The notes: generated from the letters alone by a model not told the origin. Numbered from the stretch's first letter, positions 44,078-52,083 are shown. The stretch: 64,000 bases of DNA from JBEKTW01 sp049515655 (GCA_049515655.1 JBEKTW010000004.1:1-64000), one strand, 5' to 3'. Made by a program: numbers and translations.

Positions 44078-45922
44078 ATGAAAAACCTCAACCACAAGAG
44101 GCGTTCACGTATGAGCAACGTAGGACGACTTCTCGTTCATCTTGTTGGTCTTCTCCCGGTCATCCTGGGGGGATTGGCCCTCGGTCAGGAGCCCTCGGTC
44201 GTTCAGCTAAAAGATTTCACCCAAATGGAAGTGAAAAGCGGCGGATTCATCCTGCCGTCGGAAACGCGCATTCACATCCACGCCCTCGGGGGCGGATCTG
44301 AAGATATGATGAACGATGACGATGGAGATCTGTACGCCTACGGATGGATCATTAATGCCGAGACAAGGACCCAAGTGTGGAAAATGGACCTGGATAACAC
44401 ATCGTCAAAGAAAGACGACCGCGTATTTAATGGAGACATTGTGCTGCCGGGTGGATCGTACGAGGTCTATTTCGCCGCCTATGCGTTTGTCTCCCGTTCT
44501 TCCTTCGGAAGACTCAAAGTGAACATTGACCGCCGGAAAGATATCTCCGGCAACGATACATGGAAACTCACGTTGAAACGCTGGGGATTTCTGTCATGGC
44601 TTGATGGATTCTTCGGAGAAGATATTGCCAAAGAATGGAAACAGCGGGTGAAGGAGTGGGGTATCGACGTGTCCATCGCCGACGGCAGCACTTCTTATAC
44701 GACCTTCAGCCCACCGAAAGAATTTCCCAACGTGCTTTTTCAAGCCGTGAGACTGGGGGAACGTGAGTACATCAAGCAGGGATTCACCTTGAAAAAAGAG
44801 ATGCCCATCCACATTTACGCTCTCGGCGAGGCAACCTCCGAGGAAGAGATGGCGGATTACGGATGGATTATTAACGCAACAACTCACAAGCGTGTGTGGG
44901 AAATGCAGCGGACTCATCTCCGGCCGGCAGGAGGCGCTTCAAAGAATGTGAAGTTCGACAATACCATTACATTCCCCGCGGGAGAATTCATCCTCTATTA
45001 CACGACCGACGATTCGCATTCGTTCGTCGACTGGAATGCCGCTCCGCCGGACGACCCTTTCAACTATGGTATCTCGTTGATCGCAACGACAGAAAGCGAC
45101 AAGCCCGCGTTCAAGCTTTCCACCCCGAAAGAAGATCAGAACGTCATCGCCCAAATCGTGAGGGTCGGCAACGATGAAACGAAAAACACAGCCTTCACGC
45201 TGAAAAAAGAAACCAGGGTTCATATCTACGCAATCGGCGAACGCTCTCTCTCGAACCGGCAGATGGTCGACTACGGGTGGATCATCAATGCCCGGACACG
45301 GGAAAAAGTCTGGACGATGGATGTCGATAAGACCGAGCACGCCGGCGGAGCGCAAAAGAATCGAATGGTCGATGAGGTCATGACGCTCCCGAAAGGCACA
45401 TACATCGTCTACTTCCAGACCGATGACTCCCACGCCTACAACGATTGGAACTCTCCACCTCCCCTGGACGCCGAGCACTATGGTATTACCCTTACCGGCG
45501 AGGGAGAGAATTTCACGATGAACAATGTTGAGAAGAATACGGAGGAACAGGAATCCGGAATCATCGCACAAATTATCCAAGTCGGTGACGATGCCAAGGA
45601 AGTACGGACGTTTACCCTCGACAAGCCCACCCATGTTCGCGTCTACGCCATCGGTGAAGGACAGAACCGCGAAATGTACGACTACGGCTGGATTGAAAAC
45701 GCGGCTGTGCGGAATATTGTCTGGGAAATGACTTACGAAATGACCTTTCATGCCGGCGGAGGGAGAAAAAACAGGATGGTCAATACGACAATATTGCTGG
45801 ACAAAGGTGAATACAAGCTCCATTACGTCTCCGATGATTCCCATTCCTACAATAACTGGAACACCGACCCGCCCGACGACCCCACGATGTGGGGAATAAC
45901 ACTCTATCGGGAAGAACCATGA
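44078..45922 (+). CDS. Secreted protein with four tandem unknown domains
   Basis: A 614-residue protein with a signal peptide (to about residue 37) and four copies of a roughly 120-residue beta-rich domain at about 40-150, 217-337, 356-475 and 494-611. Each has a R-x-H-I-Y-A-[LI]-G start, a YGWI[IE]NA...VWxM core and an end of [LF]PxGxYxxYxxTDDSHSYNDWN-x-x-PPxDP...YGI. The first copy lacks the DDSHS end and is followed by an amphipathic insert (150-200). I do not recognise a named family. No T9SS sorting tail is visible, so it is probably periplasmic or surface-bound via its downstream barrel partner (15 bp away). The start has AAGGAA seven bases before ATG. Confidence 0.75.
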   Translation: MKNLNHKRRSRMSNVGRLLVHLVGLLPVILGGLALGQEPSVVQLKDFTQMEVKSGGFILPSETRIHIHALGGGSEDMMNDDDGDLYAYGWIINAETRTQVWKMDLDNTSSKKDDRVFNGDIVLPGGSYEVYFAAYAFVSRSSFGRLKVNIDRRKDISGNDTWKLTLKRWGFLSWLDGFFGEDIAKEWKQRVKEWGIDVSIADGSTSYTTFSPPKEFPNVLFQAVRLGEREYIKQGFTLKKEMPIHIYALGEATSEEEMADYGWIINATTHKRVWEMQRTHLRPAGGASKNVKFDNTITFPAGEFILYYTTDDSHSFVDWNAAPPDDPFNYGISLIATTESDKPAFKLSTPKEDQNVIAQIVRVGNDETKNTAFTLKKETRVHIYAIGERSLSNRQMVDYGWIINARTREKVWTMDVDKTEHAGGAQKNRMVDEVMTLPKGTYIVYFQTDDSHAYNDWNSPPPLDAEHYGITLTGEGENFTMNNVEKNTEEQESGIIAQIIQVGDDAKEVRTFTLDKPTHVRVYAIGEGQNREMYDYGWIENAAVRNIVWEMTYEMTFHAGGGRKNRMVNTTILLDKGEYKLHYVSDDSHSYNNWNTDPPDDPTMWGITLYREEP

Positions 45923-45937
45923 GAAGGAGATTGAACC

Positions 45938-47374
45938 ATGAAGAAACGGATACCGATTCTCTTTGTCATCCTTATCGCCATCCTTACCGCCACCCCGAAA
46001 TCGAAAGCACAAGAGCAGCGCGCCGACACATCCGATTTTGACCGCCGTGTCGAATCGACCGTAAATCAGATCTTTCAACGCTTCGACGAACAGTACGGGA
46101 CATATATTTTCACCGACGAACCTTCCCCGAGATCAGAACAAACCGAATCGGATGAGTCGTGCGACTCCCCCTCGGTGAAGCACCGCCGGCAACAGCATCG
46201 CTGGTTTGGCGACGGGCAATCGAGTTTCTTCGCGAGCACCCCGGACAATTTTATCCACCGGAATTCAACGATCCTCTACCCGTGGTTTCCGGTGGACGAT
46301 GATGTTCTCTTCCGGTACAATCGCGTCGAGGGATTGTTTCTGGGTCTCAATTCTCCGAAGCAGTATCACTGGGAAGGACGGCACATCAATCTCTTTGGCT
46401 CCGCCGGTTACGGGTTCGCATTTCACCGGTGGAGATACGGCGGGGGAATCGCCAATCAGTTCGGACGCGGAAATCGAATCTTCGAACTCGGCGTCGAGGG
46501 ACACAGCCTCACCGACACGCCCGACCAATGGATTGTCGGCGATGAGGAGAATAATCTTGCGGCGCTGCTTCTACGGGACGACTACCGCGATTACTACAGC
46601 AGGGAAGGCGCATCTCTCTGGACAGCGCTGTACCTCCGCTCGGGATGCACCGACGCCCAAGTTCGTGCGGCGTACTTAATCGACAGATATGGTTCACTCG
46701 ACCGCAATACCAACTGGTCGCTCTTCGGCGGCGACAAGGTGTTTCGCGACAACCCGCCCATCAATGATGGAGACATGAGGAGCATGCTGGTGAGTATCGA
46801 TGTCCACAACTCCGCCCAGCGCAGGTACATGATAACGGGGTGGAGCGCCGCCGCAAGCGCGGAATTCGGAGGGAAAGCTTTCCGCGGAGATTTCGACTTC
46901 AATCGATACATCGTCGATGTTCGCCGATATCAACCTCTCAGCGATTATGATAACATCAATATCCGTCTGCGGGCGAGCTCTCTCACCGGCGACATCGTTC
47001 TTCAGAAAATGTTCGGGCTCGGCGGATTCAGCACCATCCCGGCATTTGCCTTCAAAGAGTTTAACGGGAACCGGATGCTGCTCGCAAATGCGGAATACGT
47101 CGTGAACGGAAAACTTTTCGACGAAAGCGGAATCCCCGCATGGGCGCTCCGCAATTTCAATGTGATCCTTTTCTTCGACGCCGGATACGCCGCGATGGCT
47201 CAGACCACCGATGCCATTCTCGCCGGTTTCAACAACCTCGGCTCCAGCACGATAAAATCGGATTGGGGACTGGGCTTCGGCACGCGTGACGGAAAAATGC
47301 GGCTTGGCTTCGCGTGGCGCACCGACGTTGCGGAGCCCGTGAGAGTTTTTCTGAGAATTGACCGGCCGTTTTAG
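45938..47374 (+). CDS. POTRA-less Omp85-type beta-barrel protein
   Basis: A 478-residue outer-membrane protein with a signal peptide (to about residue 24, SKAQEQ). The mature protein has alternating barrel-like strands and the Omp85/surface-antigen segment LGGFSTIPAFAFKEFNGNRMLLANAEY (residues about 360-390), which matches the strand and loop around the conserved GxRGF region of BamA-like barrels, and it ends in Phe (IDRPF). No POTRA domain is apparent; the N-terminal 110 residues are polar and look like a linker. It may form a surface pore or transport the product of the gene just upstream (15-bp gap). Function inferred from fold only. Confidence 0.65.
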   Translation: MKKRIPILFVILIAILTATPKSKAQEQRADTSDFDRRVESTVNQIFQRFDEQYGTYIFTDEPSPRSEQTESDESCDSPSVKHRRQQHRWFGDGQSSFFASTPDNFIHRNSTILYPWFPVDDDVLFRYNRVEGLFLGLNSPKQYHWEGRHINLFGSAGYGFAFHRWRYGGGIANQFGRGNRIFELGVEGHSLTDTPDQWIVGDEENNLAALLLRDDYRDYYSREGASLWTALYLRSGCTDAQVRAAYLIDRYGSLDRNTNWSLFGGDKVFRDNPPINDGDMRSMLVSIDVHNSAQRRYMITGWSAAASAEFGGKAFRGDFDFNRYIVDVRRYQPLSDYDNINIRLRASSLTGDIVLQKMFGLGGFSTIPAFAFKEFNGNRMLLANAEYVVNGKLFDESGIPAWALRNFNVILFFDAGYAAMAQTTDAILAGFNNLGSSTIKSDWGLGFGTRDGKMRLGFAWRTDVAEPVRVFLRIDRPF

Positions 47375-47401
47375 CCGCCGCGCGGCTCTCCTCGTCTACA
47401 G

Positions 47402-47480
47402 CTCATTTCAGCGTCCTCGCTGGAATGCATAATGCTTGCGGCTGACGTACCTGACCGCGAGGACGCGGTCAGGAGCGGGG
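47402..47480 (+). repeat. Two-hairpin dispersed repeat, copy C
   Basis: CATTTCAGCG (47404-47413) pairs with CGCTGGAATG (47418-47427, one wobble) around TCCT. CCTGACCGCG (47450-47459) pairs perfectly with CGCGGTCAGG (47464-47473) around AGGA. This appears to be the compact form of the element, with spacer of 22 bp; copy B is its inverted version. It directly precedes the aceK promoter. Confidence 0.75.
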
Positions 47481-47488
47481 CGGCAATT

Positions 47489-47517
47489 GACTTTTCTTGT
47501 TCTTCTTCCTACATTTT
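47489..47517 (+). promoter_or_regulatory. Promoter of aceK
   Basis: TTGACT (47489-47494), 17 bp, TACATT (47512-47517), leader about 45 nt. The first 31 bp from the -35 match the asparaginase promoter at 52024 in 28 positions. Confidence 0.65.
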
Positions 47518-47568
47518 CTTCACCTTCAATCATAACCAGAGACAATTCTCATCAGCCCTGTTTCCGCC

Positions 47569-49332
47569 ATGAACGCCACAGATGTTCCTGACCTGGCTGC
47601 AAGGCTCACTCTGAATGCTTTCGACTCGTTCAACGAAGCCTTCGGAGCGATTACCCGCCGGGCCCGGCAGAAGTTTGAGGCGAAAGACTGGCAGGGCTGC
47701 CGCCAGGACGCAGCCGAACGACTAGATCTCTACGAGCGATCCCTCGACGAGGCCGCCATCCAACTCGACCGCGCTCTTGGCGAACGAGCACGGGATCAAT
47801 CTACCTGGAAAGCGGCAAAACAACGTTTCGCAGTGCTTGTCGCGGAGCGATACGATATCGACCGCGCGGAGACATTTTTCAACTCAGCAACCCGAAAAAT
47901 GTTGAACACTGTCGGTATCAACCGCGAGGTGGAGTTCTTTTACCTCCATCCCAAGGCGACAACCCTCCGACAACCGGAATCCATTTACCGGACGTACACA
48001 AACGTAACAGACACTGTTGCTCTGGTCAGGAACATTCTGAAAGATTTCCCCTTTGATGCCGGATATGAGAATATCGAACAGGACGCCGCGCTCGTCGCCC
48101 AGGAAATCGATTTGCGCTTATGGCCCATCATCGGCAACGATACATCGTACACGGTCGACGTGGTACGAGCGGTCTTCTACCGAAACAAAGGCGCGTACAT
48201 CGTCGGACGGATCAACGCGGGTGCGCAACCGATCCCGCTGATGATTCCATTGGTCAATGGTGAGTCGGGAATTTACATCGACACGGTTCTCCTCCACGAA
48301 TCGGAGGTGAGTATCGTTTTCAGTTTTGCATTTTCCTATTTTCGCGTCGACGTAGAGAGATACGACGCGCTGATCAATTTCCTGCGGTCGATTCTCCACC
48401 ACGCGGAGTTCGCAGAACTGTATACGCTGCTCGGATATAACCGGCACGGTAAGACCGAATTTTATCGCGATCTCCACCGGTTCGTGCATGTGTCCAGGGA
48501 GCATTTCGTTTTCGCACCAGGCGCAGAGGGCGCGGTGATGATCGTTTTCACGCTTCCCAGCTACGGCTTCGTCTTCAAAGTTATCAAGGACAAACCGTGT
48601 TTCCTCCGGTCGAGGAACCAGACACCCAAGATGATCACGAAAGAGCAGGTGAAGTATCAGTACGATTTTGTTTCTCATCGGGACCGTGCGGGCCGGATGG
48701 TCGATACACAGGAGTTCGAGAACCTCCGGTTCAGGAAGAAACGATTCTCAAAGGAGCTGCTCGACGAATTCAGTCTGGCCGCGAACCGCAGCGTGGTCGT
48801 CACCGACGATTACGTCATCTTGCAGCACCTGTACGTGCAGAGAAAAGTCGTTCCGCTACCCATCTACTTCCAGTCCGAGAAGGATCCCGAGGCTATCCGG
48901 CACGTCCTGATCGACTTCGGGTATTTCCTGAAGGACCTTGCCGGGAGCGGTGTTTTCCCCTGCGATTTGTTCAACACGTGGAACTATGGCGTCACTCACT
49001 GGGGCCGGGTCGTCCTCTTCGACTACGACGACGTTTTCCCGATCGAGAGGATCACCTTCCGCGAAAAGCCGGTACCACGCAGCGAGCTGGAGGAGTCCGA
49101 GCCGGAAGAGAATTGGATTGTCGCAACCGAGGATGATTTCTTCATGGACGAGATCGATCGATACTCCGGCGTTCCATATCCTCTCAAGGGAATATTCAAA
49201 TCCGTGCACGGAGATCTGTACACGCTTAAGTTTTGGGAAAGTCTGAAGGAGAATCTGAGCAAGGGAGAAATCTTTGACGTGATTCCGTACGACAGGGCCA
49301 AACAGTTTCATGCTGACAGACGACGTCAATGA
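47569..49332 (+). CDS. aceK: Isocitrate dehydrogenase kinase/phosphatase
   Basis: A 587-residue bifunctional enzyme that phosphorylates and dephosphorylates isocitrate dehydrogenase, switching carbon between the TCA cycle and the glyoxylate shunt. The family block MIVFTLPSYGFVFKVIKDK (residues 323-341) and the active site region DLFNTWNYGVTHWGRVVLFDYDDVF (D466 and D485 as likely metal/catalytic acids) are present, and the size matches E. coli AceK (578). The N-terminal regulatory region covers about residues 1-300. No isocitrate dehydrogenase, lyase or malate synthase gene is in the window; mdh lies 4 kb downstream. It is monocistronic with its own promoter. Confidence 0.93.
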   Translation: MNATDVPDLAARLTLNAFDSFNEAFGAITRRARQKFEAKDWQGCRQDAAERLDLYERSLDEAAIQLDRALGERARDQSTWKAAKQRFAVLVAERYDIDRAETFFNSATRKMLNTVGINREVEFFYLHPKATTLRQPESIYRTYTNVTDTVALVRNILKDFPFDAGYENIEQDAALVAQEIDLRLWPIIGNDTSYTVDVVRAVFYRNKGAYIVGRINAGAQPIPLMIPLVNGESGIYIDTVLLHESEVSIVFSFAFSYFRVDVERYDALINFLRSILHHAEFAELYTLLGYNRHGKTEFYRDLHRFVHVSREHFVFAPGAEGAVMIVFTLPSYGFVFKVIKDKPCFLRSRNQTPKMITKEQVKYQYDFVSHRDRAGRMVDTQEFENLRFRKKRFSKELLDEFSLAANRSVVVTDDYVILQHLYVQRKVVPLPIYFQSEKDPEAIRHVLIDFGYFLKDLAGSGVFPCDLFNTWNYGVTHWGRVVLFDYDDVFPIERITFREKPVPRSELEESEPEENWIVATEDDFFMDEIDRYSGVPYPLKGIFKSVHGDLYTLKFWESLKENLSKGEIFDVIPYDRAKQFHADRRRQ

Positions 49333-49395
49333 GCGTGAAGTTGGATGATGGAATGTCCTGTCTCGGAAATAGATTGATTACGTCTTGCAGCGTTT

Positions 49396-49452
49396 AACCC
49401 TCACCCCTTTCCCCTCTCCCATTGGGAGAGGGGAATCGAAGAGGTGAGGGTT
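49396..49452. repeat. Nested palindromic repeat, uninterrupted form
   Basis: Outer arms AACCCTCACC (49396-49405) and GGTGAGGGTT (49443-49452) enclose CCCCTCTCCC (49411-49420) and GGGAGAGGGG (49424-49433) with loop ATT. The inner arms match the repeat at 2817-2862, whose loop holds a 20-bp extra word. It lies downstream of aceK; no T-run follows, so a terminator role is uncertain. Confidence 0.75.
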
Positions 49453-49578
49453 GCGAATGACATAACGACTCAAGGACTTACTAAACCATTTGAGTGACAC
49501 GACAGTAGGACATTTCGCGTATTGACGCATGCGGTATCTCAGTTCGTCATGGACCATTTTCTGACTGTCTTAAGACTC

Positions 49579-49607
49579 TTGACTCAAGTTCGTAAATTCG
49601 TTACCTT
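49579..49607 (+). promoter_or_regulatory. Promoter of the Ycf48-repeat protein
   Basis: TTGACT (49579-49584), 17 bp, TACCTT (49602-49607). Predicted start near 49614, about 20 nt before ATG 49634. Confidence 0.6.
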
Positions 49608-49633
49608 TCTGCGATATCAATTTGGGGCGAATC

Positions 49634-51889
49634 ATGAGGTTGTTAGATCTTCCTGATTGCAAAGCCGTGAGTTCGAAATGGAACCCGCTTGTGCTGTATA
49701 TGGCACGGCGGTTTTTTGTTCTATGTATGGTGCTCTTATATTTTCAACCCGCATACATCAAAGCCCAAGGAGACTGGCATTGGCAGAATCCTCTGCCACA
49801 GGGAGAGGATTTGAATGACATTCATGTCTTCGATTCCCAGACTGCCATTGCGGTCGGCCTCGGAAAGGTCCTTAAAACCTCAGACGGAGGTATCACCTGG
49901 CGAATGCAGGATGTCAACGCGTGGTTGACGTCTGTCGCATTCGTGGACCGCAATCTCGGTTGGGCAGCGGGCTTCAACCCCGTAAGCAACAGTGCGGTGA
50001 TCATGCACACAACGGATGCAGGAGAGAGTTGGATTGAATTGAACATACAGCCGAATGTGTGGCTGTCAGCAATTTACTTTGTGGATTCAACGTACGGCTG
50101 GCTTGTCGGCAGTGATGGTGCGGCGTGGCGGACATCCAATGGTGGCCTGAACTGGCAACTTCAAAGCACCGGCATTACCAATCGTATCGAATCGGTTCAT
50201 TTTGTCGACCGGTCGGCAGGATGGGCTGTAGGAGATCAAGGCACCATACTATCAACGGCAGATAGCGGGATTAGCTGGGTCCCTCAAAATGCCCGGACAG
50301 ACTTTGACCTCCATCATGTCTTCTTTACCGATGGGAACAACGGTTGGATTGTGGGGAATCATCAAACTTTTGAGGGTTACTTTGACAGTTGTTTCGTTCT
50401 CAACACAACTGATGGGGGCATCAACTGGACACCTCAATATATCCATCGTGCATTTGCATTATCCTCGATTACTTTTCACGATCAAAACTACGGCTGGGCG
50501 GTTGGCAATGGCATAACTTTAAACACAACGGATGGAGGAAAAAGTTGGTCGTCCCAAATAATCTATCCGTTCCACAATCTCAATTCAGCGTACTTCGCGG
50601 ATGACAAATCCGGCTGGGCTGTGGGCCAATATGGGACCATCCTCAGGACTGATGATTCGGGGAAGAGTTGGTCACCCCAATCCTTCGGAGAAGTGATAAA
50701 TCTGAACTCTGTCTATTTTTGTGATTCGAGCCTCGGATGGGCTGCCGGATATGGTATAATGAAAACGACAGATGGTGGCAGGAATTGGCAACTTCAAGCG
50801 ACGGATTCAGCCACGGGCGGATATTCCACTTCAATATGTTTTCTCAACGGAGATACGGGCTGGGCAGTTGGATACTATGGCGTGCTCTTGAAGTCTACAG
50901 ACGGTGGAACAACGTGGATCTCAAAAGCCTCCAGCACGATGAGAACTCTTCTATCTATTCAATTTACCAACTCAGAAACTGGTTGGATCGTGGGAGATTA
51001 TGGGACACTATTAAAAACCTCGGATGGCGGTGTAACTTGGATCCAACAGCCAGCTGATTCTCAGGCTCATTACAGGTCGGTTTATTTCAAGGACGAAGCG
51101 CACGGTTGGATCGTTGGCTTCGATTATGGAAATAATCGAGGAATAATCTTAAGAACAACAGATGCAGGCGGTCATTGGATTTCGCAAAGCACTGCAGACA
51201 GTATCGGCCTCTTTTCCGTGTACTTTGCTGATCTGCATCGGGGATGGGCGGCCGGAGATTATGGTGGTTTGGATCGGGGAATCATTCTCTCGACCACAGA
51301 TGGAGGCAGCACTTGGGAGGTGCATGTGGATTCGACAACCACCCGCATTAACTCGATCTGCTTCGTGGACTCGAACTGTGGATGGGCGGTGGGTGAGAAT
51401 TGGACCAATGATCTTGGAGTGATCTTAGCCACGAAAGATGGAGGAAAAACATGGGTATCATACTATGACCACTCCAGCCACTATCTCAACTCAATCTTTT
51501 TTCTCCATTCGCACGGTTGGATTGTCGGCGATGGGGGTAGTATACTAAATACAGTAAGCGCAGGTCCGACCGGAGTGGAGGTTTATGCCAATCTTAACGA
51601 TCTGATCTATCATTTGAAACAGAACTACCCCAATCCCTTCAACCCCGACACAAGGATAGGCTACGAATTGCCAAGGCAAAGCCACGTGACGCTGAAGGTT
51701 TTTGATGTGCTGGGCCGGGAGGTTGCGACGCTGGTGAATGGAGTACAAGAGCCGGGGTATGAGTCAGTGACGTTCAACGCAAGCGGGTTATCCAGCGGCG
51801 TCTACTTCTACCGCCTCCAGGCAGGCAATCCTTCGGCAAGCTCAGGACACGGATTCACAGACATCAAAAAGATGTTGATTATAAGGTGA
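49634..51889 (+). CDS. Ycf48/BNR-repeat secreted protein with T9SS type A sorting domain
   Basis: A 751-residue cargo protein. The signal peptide (MARRFFVLCMVLLYFQPAYIKAQ) is internal to the predicted start, so the true start may be ATG 49700. The body is at least 13 Ycf48-like beta-propeller repeats, each with TSDGGxxW and GWAVG motifs, as in photosystem assembly and sialidase-like propellers. The C-terminal sorting domain LKQNYPNPFNPDTRIGYELP...GVYFYRLQAG directs T9SS export and attachment. That domain contains an eight-residue in-frame insertion (PSASSGHG) caused by a dispersed repeat at 51829-51849. Probably a surface adhesin or protein-protein scaffold; ligand unknown. Confidence 0.88.
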   Translation: MRLLDLPDCKAVSSKWNPLVLYMARRFFVLCMVLLYFQPAYIKAQGDWHWQNPLPQGEDLNDIHVFDSQTAIAVGLGKVLKTSDGGITWRMQDVNAWLTSVAFVDRNLGWAAGFNPVSNSAVIMHTTDAGESWIELNIQPNVWLSAIYFVDSTYGWLVGSDGAAWRTSNGGLNWQLQSTGITNRIESVHFVDRSAGWAVGDQGTILSTADSGISWVPQNARTDFDLHHVFFTDGNNGWIVGNHQTFEGYFDSCFVLNTTDGGINWTPQYIHRAFALSSITFHDQNYGWAVGNGITLNTTDGGKSWSSQIIYPFHNLNSAYFADDKSGWAVGQYGTILRTDDSGKSWSPQSFGEVINLNSVYFCDSSLGWAAGYGIMKTTDGGRNWQLQATDSATGGYSTSICFLNGDTGWAVGYYGVLLKSTDGGTTWISKASSTMRTLLSIQFTNSETGWIVGDYGTLLKTSDGGVTWIQQPADSQAHYRSVYFKDEAHGWIVGFDYGNNRGIILRTTDAGGHWISQSTADSIGLFSVYFADLHRGWAAGDYGGLDRGIILSTTDGGSTWEVHVDSTTTRINSICFVDSNCGWAVGENWTNDLGVILATKDGGKTWVSYYDHSSHYLNSIFFLHSHGWIVGDGGSILNTVSAGPTGVEVYANLNDLIYHLKQNYPNPFNPDTRIGYELPRQSHVTLKVFDVLGREVATLVNGVQEPGYESVTFNASGLSSGVYFYRLQAGNPSASSGHGFTDIKKMLIIR
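51829..51849 (+). repeat. Dispersed repeat inserted in frame in a T9SS sorting domain
   Basis: TCCTTCGGCAAGCTCAGGAC (51829-51848) is a variant of the intergenic repeat at 2833-2852 (reverse strand) and 4639-4680. It encodes P-S-A-S-S-G-H-G between RLQAGN and FTDIKKMLIIR, which are adjacent in usual sorting domains; the insertion is a multiple of three (24 bp, 51830-51853). Confidence 0.6.
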
Positions 51890-51893
51890 TCGT

Positions 51894-51946
51894 TATTGGT
51901 CATCGGTTCTTTGTTCCTTGTTCTTGGTTCTTCGTTCTTGGTTACG
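51894..51946. repeat. Degenerate GTTCTTGG tandem words
   Basis: About five imperfect repeats of TTCTTGGTTCTT-type sequence immediately after the Ycf48-protein stop. Word-like degenerate array of the kind seen at 4724-4760 and 25342-25526. Function unknown. Confidence 0.45.
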
Positions 51947-51980
51947 TGTCCTGTCTTTGGGATTTTAGCTAAACGAAGTG

Positions 51981-52020
51981 TTCTCATCAGCTCTTATCAG
52001 TTGTTATCAGCGGTCATCAG
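51981..52020 (+). promoter_or_regulatory. Four 10-bp direct repeats next to the asparaginase promoter
   Basis: NNNTYATCAG occurs four times at an exact 10-bp period (ATCAG at 51986, 51996, 52006 and 52016), ending four bases before the -35 box at 52024. Face-of-helix spacing suggests an activator-binding array, but it may be another degenerate word repeat. Confidence 0.4.
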
Positions 52021-52023
52021 CGG

Positions 52024-52052
52024 TTGACTTTTCTTCAACTTCTTCCTACATT
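52024..52052 (+). promoter_or_regulatory. Promoter of the Tat-exported asparaginase
   Basis: TTGACT (52024-52029), 17 bp, TACATT (52047-52052), leader about 25 nt to ATG 52084. Nearly identical to the aceK promoter. Confidence 0.65.
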
Positions 52053-52083
52053 TTTTCACTCTTCACAACCAAGGAGAATGTTT

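Larger units (their letters stand above)
49333..49633. other. Intergenic gap of about 300 bp
   Basis: Contains the long palindromic repeat at 49396-49452 and the Ycf48-protein promoter at 49579-49607. No gene supported. Confidence 0.5.

Noticed and set aside
44939..46078. Minus-strand 379-codon frame
   Set aside because: Antisense shadow of the four-domain protein and the barrel gene; hydrophobic runs arise from complementary codons.
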